Below, piece after piece: positions 19,073 to 29,874 of a DNA stretch of 64,000 bases. The notes beneath the pieces were generated by a model that was given only the letters and a program-made list of their open reading frames with translations, did no database searches and was not told where the DNA came from. The stretch comes from Pelobates cultripes. Its lineage: Eukaryota > Chordata > Amphibia > Anura > Pelobatidae. Location of the stretch: positions 133,472,452 through 133,536,451 of the forward strand of contig OW240920.1 in assembly GCA_933207985.1 (NCBI GenBank). Direction: 5' to 3'. The translations under genes and the position numbers were made by a program. Numbering within the stretch: the stretch's first letter is position 1; the number at the start of each line of letters is the position of its first letter.

Positions 19073-19810
19073 GTCCTTGCTTCTTCCCACTTTTGCTTGC
19101 TCTCTGCTTCCTGTGTGGCTGTCTCCCTGTATCTGGGAGGGTGTGCAAACACTCACTTCCCCCCAGCTTCGGTGATATAATAGGGGCCCAGTCGCACTGT
19201 TAAAGGTCCTCTGCACCCAACGGGGCCCCATTCAGTAAGACTATCAAGAGGCCCATGCACCTAGGACCACCCAATGGACCACCTCTGCATACCAGCCTCG
19301 GTGAAGCCGCACCAGCGGTATTTCTACCACTGAACTTGTGTGTAAATTAGTCTATGTTTATGGATGGATGTTAGTTTGTGTTTATACATGTGAGTGTTAT
19401 TAAGTTTGTTTGTGTGCTCATGCTTTTCCATTTTTGTATGTATTTGTTTATGTATGTGTGCTATGGTGTGCGTCTAGGAATTTCTGCTAGTCTGTGTCTG
19501 AATGCATTTTAGTTTTTGTCTCTGTATGTTAGAGTGTGTATGTGTGTAAGTCTGTTTACTACCCATTACGGTATAGAGATCACCTAATATTATATTGGTT
19601 TATTTTCATACCATCTCAATTTAAAGTGCTATACTCTAAATTATTTATGATTACAATTTGTTCATTTATATTTTTATATAGAATATAATTCCTTTATTAA
19701 TTTAAACATTTATTAATTTTGTAATTCTGCTGTATTTATATTGATTAGAGTGCAATAATCTTCCTTTCAAATATTTGTATTACATTTTTCAAAATGATTT
19801 ACATACAATA
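19073..19810. other. intron sequence, no gene seen
   Basis: Degenerate TG-rich sequence after 19330 and AT-rich sequence to 19800. No coding signal. Confidence 0.4.
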
Positions 19811-19849
19811 TAATAAGAAAGGAAACAGCAAATACAGGGTGCGCTAAGT

Positions 19850-20790
19850 AGAACAATGAGAAATAATATACACAGAAAAAATGAAGTACAAAACGTCTCT
19901 GAAAATGCAATGTGGACCTTGGATAGGTATTCTTTGGTTCTTGCTTTGGGTCCTCAGTGGTAAATATGAAATACAAAAGCAGAAACAGGAAGGGACCAAT
20001 AGTGCAAAACTCACAATACAAAGAGCTATGCCCAGCTCTAGGTAAAACAGCATGCAGTGGTATTTGAAACTCCCCACATGTAGGATATAGCTGGACAATA
20101 GGAGGTGTTTCTTCAATACTTCTTGCAGCGTCTCAGATACACGTCAGCATATAAAATACATAAAAATAAGAGGAAAACCCAATGGTGCAATAACGTATGT
20201 CAACTATAACTACAAACAAACACTGAGGTCCTAAGCGTGCCAACTTACAATTGAGAGAGCTATCACCAGCTCTGAGTAAAACAGCATACAGTGGTATTTA
20301 AACTCCCCACATGTAGGATATCCTTCTAGCGATATTTGCAGTGCAGGTCTTATGAAAAATAAAATCACAAAAGAGGGCCCATAGTGTTCTCAGTAGATAA
20401 AATAGAAGTAAAAGATAAAATGAAACGTCCTTACAGTGGATAGAGCAGCCACACTGCTCTATGAACCAGGCGTGAGTGGAATAATCCCCACCTAGGATTT
20501 CTTTTGTAGTACTGGATCTTTAGAATAATAAAAAATCAGCCAGGAGATAAAACAGCAACAAATAAAAGTAAGATGACTAACCACGGGCAGATAGGTAGTC
20601 TAAAAATACTTTTATTTTAACAAAAGCATAAAAAACCCAACGCGTTTCGCCAAAAATAGGCTTTTTCAAGTGTATCTTTTGTGATTTTATTTTTCATAAG
20701 ACCTGCACTGCAAATATCGCTAGAAGGATATCCTACATGTGGGGAGTTTAAATACCACTGTATGCTGTTTTACTCTGAGCTGGTGATTAC
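19850..20790. repeat. inverted and direct repeat cluster
   Basis: A unit with CAGTGGTATTT(G)AAACTCCCCACATG occurs at about 20055 and 20290 in direct orientation and at about 20735 inverted. The arms 20262-20374 and 20676-20788 are near-perfect inverted repeats over about 110 bp. Between them lies ACGCGTTTCGCC followed by GGCTTTTTCAAG. The ACGCGTTTCG motif recurs at 44.17 kb. A non-autonomous element is likely; class unknown. Confidence 0.65.
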
Positions 20791-21109
20791 ATGCATTTAG
20801 TAATGCATTGGTGTCACATCTAAAGCCAGCTTGCAAAAGCTGCATATCTCCTGTCCAGACTATCTTTGACTGTCCAATCAAAGACTTCCCAATGCAACTC
20901 AATGAGAAGTCTTTGCAAGGCTGGTGCTCTGAGCAATTGCTGTCTCCTTTTTTTTTTTTACTATCTCTTTATTATAATTTTCTTTTGTGTACAATTGCCG
21001 CCTCTTAAGTTTAGCTTCACTGAGCAGAACAACCAGGAAGTAACAGTATCTGTTATCTGATTGACCGCCAGATAGCCAGGGGTTTTTAACAAGGTATATA
21101 TGTAAATAA

Positions 21110-22310
21110 GTCTGTGTGTGTGTGTGTCAATTTGTGTGTGGGGGGTCAGTCTGTATGTGAATAGATGTGGGTGGTCAGTCTGTGTGCGTGTATGGGTCAG
21201 TCTGTGTGTGGGGGGTCAGTCTGTGTGTGTATGGGTGTAGGGTGGTCAGTCTGTGTGTGGGGGGGATCAGTCTGTGTGTGTATGGGTGTGTATGGGTCAG
21301 TCTGTGTGTATGGGGGGTCAGTCTCTGTTTGTGGGGTATCAGTCTGTGTGTGGGAGTCGGGGTTCAGTCTCTGTGTGTGTGTAGGTGTGGGGTGGTCAGT
21401 ATGTGTGTGTGTTTGGGTCAGTTTGTGTGTATGGGTCAGTCTGTGTGTTTATGGGTCAGTCTGTGTGTATGGGTGTGTATGGGGTAAGTCTTTGTTTGTG
21501 GGGATCAGCCTGTGTTTAGGGGTGGGGGATTCAGTCTGTGTGTGGGGGTGAAGGGTTTGTGTGTTTGGGTAAGTCTGTAAGTGTATGGGTCAGTATGTGT
21601 GGGGGGTCAGTCTGTGTGTGTATGGGTGTGGGTGGTCAGTCTGCCTGTGTGTATGGGTCAGTCTGTATGTGGGGGTCAGTATGTGTGTGTATGGGTGTGT
21701 ATGGGTCAGTCTGTGTGTGTATGGGTCAGTCTGTGTGTATGGATATGTGTGGGGGGTCAGTCTCTGTTTGTGGGGATCAGTCTGTGTTTCAGGGTGGGGA
21801 ATTCAGTCTGTGTGTGGGGGTGAAGGGTTCAGTCTGTGTGTGTGTATGGGTCATTCTGTGTGGGATGGGTCAGTCTGTGTGTGTTGGGGGATCAGTCTGT
21901 GTGTGGCGGTAGGGGGTCAGTCTGTTTGTGCATGGGTCAGTCTGTGTGTGTGCATGGGTCAGTCTGTGTGGGGTGGGTCAGCCATTATGTGTATGGGTCA
22001 GTCTGTGTGTGTGGGGGGGTCAGTTCGTGTTTGTGGAGGTCAGTCTGTGTGTGCATGGATCAGTCTGTGGGTGTGCATGGGTCAGTCTGTGTGAGGTGGT
22101 CAGTCTGTGTGTGGGGGCGGGTCAATTTGTGTGTGTGTGGGTTCAGTCTGTGTATGTATGGGTCAGTCTGTGTGGAGGAGCAGTCTGTGTGTGCGTATGG
22201 GTCAGTCTGTGTGTGGGGTGGCAGTCTGTGTGTGTGTGTCAATGGGTCTGTCTGTGTATGTGTATGGGTCAGTCTGTGGGTTTGTATGGGTCAGTCTCTG
22301 TAAGTGCTTG
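21110..22310. repeat. TG-rich minisatellite (GTCAGTCTGTGTG units)
   Basis: About 1.2 kb of variable units of roughly 15-35 bp with the core GGGTCAGTCTGTGTGTG. All frames are open by chance and give Cys/Val/Ser-rich readings. These are not genes. Confidence 0.85.
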
Positions 22311-22699
22311 AGCTCCAAGAGAGATACCTCTCATTTCGTGACCTCCCTTGTACCCGAATACAGGATAGGCAGCCTTCTCAACCACGATGGATCTGATTGT
22401 GCCACCACCTCCCTACAAGGTAAAATGAGGGAAAGGGGAGTATTATTATTTTTTTTTTTTTTAAACAATTATTAAAGTAAGAATTGTAAAGCTCTTCCCT
22501 ATCCCACTCTCTACACCCCCTAAACACAGTAAACCCTCACAGAAAGTACACCTTTGCATACACACACAGTGCACCCCACACACACATCATCTCTTCATCC
22601 ACATACACACTTCTTCCCCACATACCTTCACCCCCCCCACACACACACATACATGCCCTTTGAGCACACACAATTTTTCTCACACACTCACAAATTCTA

Positions 22700-23086
22700 T
22701 ATTTATTTTAATTTAAATTCATCCAGCCTGCCTACCATTGGGAGAGCTGAGTGGATCTTTCCCTGGCATCCATTGTGTCTCCTCTCAGTCTTCCTGCAGT
22801 TTCTCTCTGCTCCTCTGCGCGCTCTCTGTAGTGATGCCGAGGACGGAGTGACGTCATGTCACTAAATAGTGCGCCTGGGAGCAGAGAGGAACTGCAGGAA
22901 GGTTACTGCTCCCTCACGCTCCTCCTCCATGCTCCCAGCGGCGGCCAGCCTTAATGTTTCCTGCGTGGCTTAAAAATCAGCTGACAAATGCCAGGCGCCA
23001 GGTTGAAGTGTCTAGTCGCCATGGCAACCTGGCGCCTGGAATTTGTCTAGCCCTGTGTATGTGCGTGTATATATGTAAATACACAC

Positions 23087-23118
<32 letters not shown>

Positions 23119-23200
23119 GTTTTATACCTGCCCCCCTACTTTTGTCCTTGGCCCCTTATGTGCCCCCCAAGTATGAATCCTGGAGACGCCACTGCTCAGT
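22700..23200. repeat. CG-rich interspersed repeat with long hairpin
   Basis: Holds a 21-bp inverted repeat with one mismatch (22985-23005 and 23025-23045, core CCAGGCGCCAGGTTG). The edge GGAGACGCCACTG near 23197 looks like a hAT-type terminus. The CG-rich part around 22800-22930 (GTGATGCCG, TGACGTCAT, GCTCCCTCACGC) has a relative at 40.55-40.65 kb, also next to a CACACTGAC array. An AT/CA microsatellite lies at 23081-23120. Confidence 0.5.
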
Positions 23201-23496
23201 AAGCTGAGGTGCTTTAGGGGTCTGGATTGTTCCTTTCTGTCTAATTCGAATATTTTGACCATAAATTTTAATTTTACATGGAATTCATTTTGAATTTTCA
23301 ATGTATTACATAACCCTGTAAGTGTCCTTTTAATTCAAACAAGCATACATATCACTGAAATCATGATTCTTCTATTCATTGGTAAAATTCGGTATAAAAA
23401 TAAAACATCTGCAAAATGTCACCAATATATGTAAGTTGTAGTAATAGCAGCTTTAAATCTTAATTAAAATACAATCTGTTTTTTTTGTGCTTTCAG

Positions 23497-23532
23497 GATG
23501 CTATATGAGAAGCCGCAAGCTCTTACCCCACC
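23497..23532 (+). CDS. GT6 glycosyltransferase exon (ABO exon 5-like)
   Basis: A 36-bp exon between TTTTTTGTGCTTTCAG and GTGAGT. It reads MLYEKPQALTP in the phase 1+33+2. Human ABO exon 5 is also 36 bp with the same phase and reads MVYPQPKVLTP. It encodes the end of the stem just before the catalytic domain of a type II Golgi membrane enzyme that transfers galactose or N-acetylgalactosamine to glycans. Exact length, phase, splice signals and sequence all agree, so family membership is secure. Which GT6 paralogue it is cannot be decided from this alone. Confidence 0.9.
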
Positions 23533-24492
23533 GTGAGTTTTATGTATTCAAACTTTTTTTTTCCTGTATATTTTCACTAAACAGTGGTGACGGTTAGGAG
23601 CACAGGAACTTTATTGCCTAAACCATCAATTGTGCATAGTTAGTAAGGGTATTGCAAATTTTAGCAACCAGTTCTGAATTTTTAAAACATATCTTTACCT
23701 CCGACTTTCCAAGGTAATTTATTTTGGCTTAAAATGTGCAATTCTCTTGTTTACAAAACTGGGAACCGCTAATAAGAAAGTTGTTAAAAGGACATGCATT
23801 ACTTTATATTTTTTAAAACAGCAAACACTTTTCAAACAAACCAAAATAAAACAAGAAATAATGTAAGAAATGTTTAAAAAATTACTGCAAACTTGGTCAG
23901 ATTGCATTGTTGGGCACGCCTCTCAGCTAATGGGAGGTTTTTTCAGGCTGTGTGCATATGTGACACCAGATATCATAACAAATAAATAAAACACATCTTC
24001 CAGCCCTTTGGCAAAGGTGCTCAAAAACTGAGGAACTTTTAATGTAGCAAAAGCTTTGTGCCTATTCTGACTTGAAGAACATTCAGCATACTGTTATTTA
24101 TATGATATGAATGTGAATATAATGGAAAGACATATGAAATGTATTTATGCTAAATAGAACATGTTTTACAAGCTGTGTAAGTTTCTTGCTGTGTACAGGT
24201 CTATTTAGTAAACAATACAGTAAATACTGAAAGGGAAATTCTGTCAATTCTAAATTTCATTGCAAAAGAATGCCTTCAAAATGTAAAAACTTTTTTTTTT
24301 TTATACGTATTTGCATATTTCACATGGTATTCTGGGATACTTAACTTTAAAAAAATTCTAATAAAATGTTTGATTTATTTATTCATTTATTTATTATTAC
24401 CAGAAATATCATTAAAAACTTGAATCAATAAATCAGTGATTTCTTGCAGAGGGTAAAAATGTCTAACTCTGCGTGTATTTTCAATATTATAG
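23533..24492 (+). other. GT6 intron between exons 5 and 6
   Basis: 960-bp intron, AT-rich, GTGAGT donor and ATATTATAG acceptor. No transposon recognised in it, which makes it the least disturbed part of the gene. Confidence 0.85.
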
Positions 24493-24627
24493 AAGAACAG
24501 ATGTGGTGATGATGACACCGTGGCTTGCCCCTATTGTGTGGAATGGTACCTATAACATTGATATATTGAATGCCCAGTTCCAATTAAGAGGAGTTCGCAT
24601 TGGCCTTGCGATGTTTGCCATTAAAAA
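24493..24627 (+). CDS. GT6 glycosyltransferase exon (ABO exon 6-like), start of catalytic domain
   Basis: Exactly 135 bp, as human ABO exon 6, ending within a Lys codon before GTAAGT. It reads [20 protein letters not shown], then [20 protein letters not shown] and [18 protein letters not shown] and FAIKK are the most conserved GT6 signatures, and the Phe/Ile of FAIKK contact the UDP-sugar in ABO. The protein would act in the Golgi lumen. A potential N-glycosylation site Asn-Gly-Thr occurs where human ABO has Glu-Gly-Thr, while the human NTT sequon is absent. The open frame and clean splice sites suggest a live or recently live gene. The next exon, with the DXD metal site, is not found in the remaining 39 kb. 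Confidence 0.95.
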
Positions 24628-25100
24628 GTAAGTAATAACGATTTCATATACGTTATCATAAAAATTAGTGTGTTGGGGGGAGGGGGTATAAATAAGAGGA
24701 AACTTGCCTTTGGTATTAACTGGTTGAATTACAAGAGCCTGATGCTGTTTGGGTTGTCACAGCAAATTTACTACAAAACGAAAATTACTATCTTGAATAC
24801 CTTTACCACTATGCCTAAAAAAAATATTCTAATTGGAGTGAAATGTCTCCTAGAATTAGGGTTGCCACCTTTTTTGGAAAAAAATACCAGTCATTCTAAT
24901 TTGCATAATTAATTATATATGCGTAACATCACAGGGCACGACGTACATACAAGAATGAGAACATTTGGAAGGATAAAATTCCCTAAATCAATAATAAACT
25001 ACTTACAATGTTTGTACTTTGTCTGACTGTGTGTATAGCATTGTGAATGTGAGGCAGTGTGTATATGTACTGTCTGTATGAGTGAGTGAGTGTGTGTGTT
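24628..25100 (+). other. start of the next GT6 intron
   Basis: GTAAGT donor, then AT-rich sequence and a short GTGT-rich run at 25020-25100. No exon candidate. Confidence 0.6.
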
Positions 25101-25127
25101 AGGCATGTGCATGGAAAAATTTTCGGT

Positions 25128-25336
25128 TCGGTTCAGCATTCCGAAATTTGGGAATTCGGCACTTCGGAACTTCGGCAACTTCAGCACTTCGACACTTCGG
25201 AAATTCTGTAATTTCAGAACTTCGGGACCTCGTCAATTCGGCACTTCGGCAATTCGGCACTTCGACACTTTGGAACTTCAGCAACTTCGGCACTTCGACA
25301 CTTCGGCACTTCAGAATTTCGGAACTTCTTTTGCAG
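25128..25336. repeat. TTCGG minisatellite
   Basis: About 20 imperfect units of ACTTCGGCA/ACTTCGGAA type (8-10 bp), preceded by GCATGTGCATGG and TTCGGTTCGG. It directly abuts the hairpin element at 25345. ORFs on both strands here are repeat artefacts. Confidence 0.8.
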
Positions 25337-25344
25337 CCGCTTGG

Positions 25345-26519
25345 CAGATAACTCCCTAATTCCCACGGTATTAGGGAATTATCTACCAAAAAGCTGAAAG
25401 ACCTAAATTTGTCTTTCAGCCAAATTTACTAATACTAAGTAAAAATTACTTAGTATTAGTAAATTGTGCCCCTACTCGCTATACCGCGAGTAGGGGCATG
25501 TCTATTAAACAGTGAGCAGCCAGTGGCTGCTCACTGTTAAAAATTTTTTTTTCTAAAAATGGGTCCCCCCTCCGTAGCCCCCACCCGCAATGTGCGAGTG
25601 GGGGCTTTTAAACTAAAGGGGGGCCTATTGCCCCCTCTGGCCCCCACCCATGAGTGGCGGGTGGGGGCCCTAAAGTAAAATAATGGGGTGGAACCTATTG
25701 CCCCCCCGGCCCCCACCCCTGAGCGGTGGGTGGGGGGGCCCTAAATTAGAATGAGGGGGGACCTAATGTCCTCCCCCCTGGCCCCCACCCCTGAGCAGTG
25801 GGTGGGGACCCTAAATTAGAATGAGGGGGGACACCTAATGTCCTCCCACCTGGCCCCCACCCCTGAGCGGTGGGTGGGGACCCTAAATTAGAATGAGGGG
25901 GGACACCTAATGTCCTCCCCCCTGGCCCACACTCCTGAGCGGTGGGTGGGGGCTTTAAATACTAATTAGGGGGGGACCTAATGTCCTCCTTCCTGGCCCC
26001 CACCCCTGATCGGTGGGTGGGGGCCCTAAATTAAAATGATGTAGCGGACCTAATGTCCTCCCCCCTGCCCCCCACCCCTGAGTGGTGGGTGGGGGCCCTA
26101 AAATACTAATTAGGGGGTACCTAATGTCCTCCCCACTGGCCCCCACCCCTGAGCGGTGGGTGGGGGCCCTAAAATACTAATTGGGGGGGACTTAATGTCC
26201 TCCACCCTGGCCTCCACCCCTGACATTAGGTGCCCCACCCAATTAGTATTTAGGGCCCCACCCACCACTCAGGGGTGGGGACCGGGGGGGACATTAGGTC
26301 CCCCCTTAATTAGTATTTAGGGCCCCCACCCACCACTCAGGCTGCTCACTGTTTAATAGACATGCCCCTACTCGCGGTATAGCGCTTAGGGGCATAATTT
26401 ACTAATACTAAGTAATGTTTACTTAGTATTAGTACATTTGGCTGAAAGACCAATTTAGGTCTTTCAGCCTTTTAGTAGATAGCTCCCTAATACCGTGGGA
26501 ATTAGGGAGTTATCTACTT
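25345..26519. mobile_element. foldback element built of consecutive hairpins with GC-rich tandem core
   Basis: Left end: five successive hairpins, stems at 25346-25360/25370-25384, 25393-25402/25411-25420, 25425-25442/25446-25463, 25467-25479/25486-25498 and 25508-25522/25524-25538. The right end (26341-26519) repeats them in mirrored order, so the whole element also folds on itself. The core (25560-26340) is about nine units of roughly 75-90 bp containing CCCCCACCCCTGAGCGGTGG, itself self-complementary. Unit orientation flips near 26222. No ORF. Related sequence occurs at 50.9-52.0 kb. Confidence 0.8.
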
Positions 26520-26980
26520 ATTCATTTCTGCCATTACATTGACTGGATAAGTAACTTACATTTTATATGAATGTGTGTTACTTGATTGTTGTAAGTGTTG
26601 CAAATGCTTACAGCTGAATCCTGGCTATGAATACCAATCAAAGGTTGCCTCTTTTTACAGAGGAGTGTGTATAACAAAAGTGCTCAAAAGAGTCAAAAAG
26701 TGATTTACAGGCAGCTCAATACACTAGTGTGGAAATATCCTCTATTCCACTGAATAAATTTAGTAGATATTGGTGCGGTTTAAGTGACAAGGACCTACAC
26801 CTATAAGTGGAGAGCTCAAACACAGATAAATCTTACCAAAACGTAGTCTCATTCAATGGTAAAATATGGGGTACATGTCAAAATAAAATACAGAAAATAC
26901 AATATAGTGTAGATGGTACTAAAAAATGGCTTCACAGTGATTATAATAATATCTTGTTGAATATTACACTCACATTTCAA
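26520..26980. other. no gene seen before the assembly gap
   Basis: AT-rich sequence. An open frame enters the gap at 26807 but is not similar to anything I know and is interrupted by N's. Confidence 0.4.
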
Positions 26981-27080
26981 NNNNNNNNNNNNNNNNNNNN
27001 NNNNNNNNNNNNNNNNNNNNNNNNNNNNNNNNNNNNNNNNNNNNNNNNNNNNNNNNNNNNNNNNNNNNNNNNNNNNNNNN
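26981..27080. other. assembly gap (100 N)
   Basis: Exactly 100 N's, the convention for a gap of unknown size. Any ORF crossing it is unreliable. Confidence 0.98.
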
Positions 27081-27576
27081 TCATCAAGCTGAAAAAGTTA
27101 TTTGGTGCTCAGAGCATCCGTCTTACTGGAGCAGCACAGATTTCTGAATATGAACCCTACCTGTGCCTTACATATACTGCTTGACATTTAAATTCATACT
27201 TAATGGATTACTCCAACCAATATAACTACTTCTGCCTTTCAATGTAGTCATGGTGGTAGAAGTCTGTGCAGGGTTTCGGGTTGAAACACTGCACATATGA
27301 ATTATGCCTTGGCACCTGGGATATACAAGGCCCGCTAGGGAATTATGAGGCAGGGGGCATGCTGGGGGGTCGTGGAGGTGGGTGGCTAGCTGCGAGTATT
27401 GCTGCCAGGAGGCGATGGAGCTGTGATGTTCTTGCTCTGTTAGACCGGAATTTTACATATTCCAGCCCCGCTAAGCGGCGTGCTGGGGAAGGGAGCAGAG
27501 CAGGGACATCCCAGCTCCTCGCCTCCCGGCTGCAATACGCACAACTAGCCACCCGCCTCCACGGGTATACACACTA
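27081..27576. other. no gene seen
   Basis: Moderately GC-rich after 27300. No recognised family. Confidence 0.35.
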
Positions 27577-27578
27577 TA

Positions 27579-27635
<57 letters not shown>

Positions 27636-27660
27636 TATACACATATATATATATATATAT
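27577..27660. repeat. AT microsatellite
   Basis: (AT)n with a few C's. It lies directly against the 3' end of the Ngaro-like element. A matching ACAT/AT run abuts its other end at 33409. Confidence 0.9.
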
Positions 27661-27782
27661 TTGTGGTCAGGGAAGAAGGCCGTATTTATGTGGACCTATA
27701 CCTCTAATCATTAGTCTAATATACTAAGTCGGTTGTAGTGTGCCGAAACCGACGAACGGGTCAGCCTGTAAATAAAGAGGGC
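27661..27782 (-). repeat. split direct repeat B2
   Basis: 122 bp containing CCGAAACCGACGAACGGGTC. Matches 27928-28049 with one difference (A versus G after GGGTC). Confidence 0.88.
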
Positions 27783-27822
27783 CAACCAATTAATTGATTC
27801 CTTTTGTGGAGTGGTGGGTGGG

Positions 27823-27927
27823 GCAACAGGAAGTAACCAAGCACTGTCAGCAAGGTATGGAGGTAAGTAGTGAGTTTATATAGGCCGGTTGCAACCCCTC
27901 CCACAACTCCAGGCTCCGCCTTCCCAT
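27823..27927 (-). repeat. split direct repeat A2
   Basis: 105 bp from GCAACAGGAAGTAACC to CCGCCTTCCCAT (plus strand). Matches 33304-33408 with two differences. It directly abuts B1, recreating the end-to-start junction of a circular intermediate. Confidence 0.88.
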
Positions 27928-28049
27928 TTGTGGTCAGGGAAGAAGGCCGTATTTATGTGGACCTATACCTCTAATCATTAGTCTAATATACTAAGTCGGT
28001 TGTAGTGTGCCGAAACCGACGAACGGGTCGGCCTGTAAATAAAGAGGGC
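27928..28049 (-). repeat. split direct repeat B1
   Basis: Copy of B2, immediately after the recombinase remnant in element orientation. Confidence 0.88.
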
Positions 28050-28110
28050 AAAAGAGAAGTATCAGTTCCACACTTAATACGTATACACATACATTATTAC
28101 CCGAGCTTCC

Positions 28111-28998
28111 CTACTTTGCCAATTGTTTAAAAGCTTGTCTCAACTCTTTCTCAGGTTGAGGTATGTAACGGTAATATGAACTGGTACGTTTTGGCTGGAG
28201 GTTGATGTTGCCGCTCCGATACGAAAGGAGTGGCCTGTATATGCCGTGGGATCGTACCCGATTCTTGTACATAATAATCTCACGTATTTGACGAATTTTG
28301 ATGTAGTCAGGGGTTGACTGTGTATTGTGAGGAGAGGAGCTTGTTTGGGTTGATAAGCCATACCTGCCATGTATTTGTCGAATAGTTGTACGGGGCACCA
28401 ATGATTGCCGGTTGGGTAAAATTGAATGTCAAGGTGCAGACCCATTTGATTCGTTTGAATGTCTTAATGACAATGTGTAGTGATCACCTATTATGTTTAT
28501 ATGTGACACGCACAGTATATTTCCCTTATTGTTGATGTTGCTTAAGGTGAGTTCGTTGGGACGCATAAAATGCCAGGTATATGGCTGTTTTGAGTGTGTT
28601 ATTGGTGTGATTATCAAAGGGTTTGGTATCTAACATGTCAGACAATGCCCTGAATGTCTCTGCGTCAATTGGTAGCCATCTAGTAGGTTTTGGGTTTTCT
28701 AGGCGTTGGATGCCTTTTAGCATATTTTAATGGGGTGTGCTGATAGGAAGTTTTTTATACTGAAATATGTGTTGCTTACATGATGCTGTATTCCAGTTAA
28801 ATAGAGTTTTATGGTGTTGTGTGCCAGTTTCAAGTTGAGATGGCAAAAAGAGGTGAAAGCCACCATAGTATCTAACCTATAAGGATTCGTAATGATGTAT
28901 TCTGAAACAAATTTGTTGAACAACATTAAGGCTCGGTTGTACGTGCGTCTGGTGTTTGGGGAAAGTGAGGCCTGTGCTAGTGCCCTCCCGTGCTCCAT
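28111..28998 (-). pseudogene. tyrosine recombinase of Ngaro-like element, frameshifted
   Basis: Enzyme that would join the circular DNA copy to the genome. Reading the minus strand: the N-terminal core-binding part SPNTRRTYNRALMLFNKFV and IKLYLTGIQHH (28717-28998), then RWLPIDAETFRALSDML, the first catalytic Arg box MRPNELTLSN (about 28530-28560, in a different frame), GHSFRIGAATS with His-x-x-Arg (about 28215), and the Tyr region SSYYRYIPQPEKEL ending AFKQLAK and a stop at 28111. The catalytic Arg, His-x-x-Arg and Tyr are all recognisable. The frame changes at least three times and the Gly-Arg-Trp stretch before the Tyr is missing, so the protein is not made intact. Confidence 0.82.
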
Positions 28999-29114
28999 GA
29001 GTAATTTTAGTCCAGGATGAGGTCTCTGAACAGCGGCGCCTTGCTTGGCTGTTCCTCTGCTGTTGGGTGTAGCTGTCTGAAAACCTGTAATTTGAACAGG
29101 ATAGTGTGTCAGCT

Positions 29115-29640
29115 GCTGAATTATGGTGACCTGGCACGTGTATGTAAGTCAGGAAAAAAATAATAATAATTTTTGTGTGGCTGCCAACCATGTTAGTCTC
29201 CTGACCAGGTTTATGATGGTTAGTGAAGAAGACCTGCCTTTGTTCAGAATCTCGCAAGCCGCCATGTGGTCAGAGTAGCATTTGACAGCTTTGCCTCCCC
29301 ATAAGTGGCCCCAGACTTTAGCTGCTGCCACTATGGGGTAGATCTCAAACAGTGCCGAAGTCTTTGTGAAAGCGGGTAATCCTAGTGCTTTGCTAGGCCA
29401 AGCGTCCCTCAACCACCTGTCTTCGAAGATGGCTGTGAAACCTGCATAACCTGCAGCATCCGTCCATAACACAGGGGAGTTTAATGTCAACGGTGGTATG
29501 AACAAGTTTCTCCCATTCCAGTCCGACAGGAAATGGTACCACCTGGTCAGATGCGCCCTAGCCTGAATGTTCAGTGTAACCCTGCTGTTGTTGTTGGGTA
29601 AGTTGGGTAAGTTGGGTAACAAACCGAGTAGATGTGAGAT
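29115..29640 (-). pseudogene. RNase H domain of Ngaro-like element
   Basis: Open over 157 residues at 29149-29622. LWTDAAGYAGF, ALFEIYPIVAA and KCYSDHMAACEIL carry the Asp, Glu and Asp of RNase H, which removes RNA from the hybrid during reverse transcription. Upstream in another frame FAMRVIPQA is the connection block seen in DIRS/Ngaro reverse transcriptases. After 29149 a frameshift leads into VPGHHNSAADTLS, the usual end of the domain. The domain is well preserved but not continuous with the RT. Confidence 0.8.
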
Positions 29641-29874
29641 GAAAGCTCATGCCTGTGGTATTACTCTCATGGCAAAGTTGTTGATGACATGACATGTGCT
29701 TAGTTGTCTGAGTAACAATGGATTGATGACCCTGACCATGATTTACCCCATTCCACAGGAGCTGCTTTTAGCGGGGAAAGGATTGCCTATTTTTTATGCC
29801 ATGTAAGTGCCAGTGTGTAGGGTAGATGGTAGCCATTTACTGTGTTGATGATATTGGTCTTACTTAACCAAGCT

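Noticed and set aside
21165..22311. Long Cys/Val/Ser-rich open frames (up to 169 residues)
   Set aside because: They exist in several overlapping frames of a TG-rich minisatellite. Periodicity, not coding, keeps them open.
25090..25389. Frames reading FGTSALRHFG and similar on both strands
   Set aside because: By-product of the TTCGG array.
26807..27184. 125-residue open frame across the gap
   Set aside because: The N's carry no stops, so the frame is not real evidence. Neither flank resembles a known protein.
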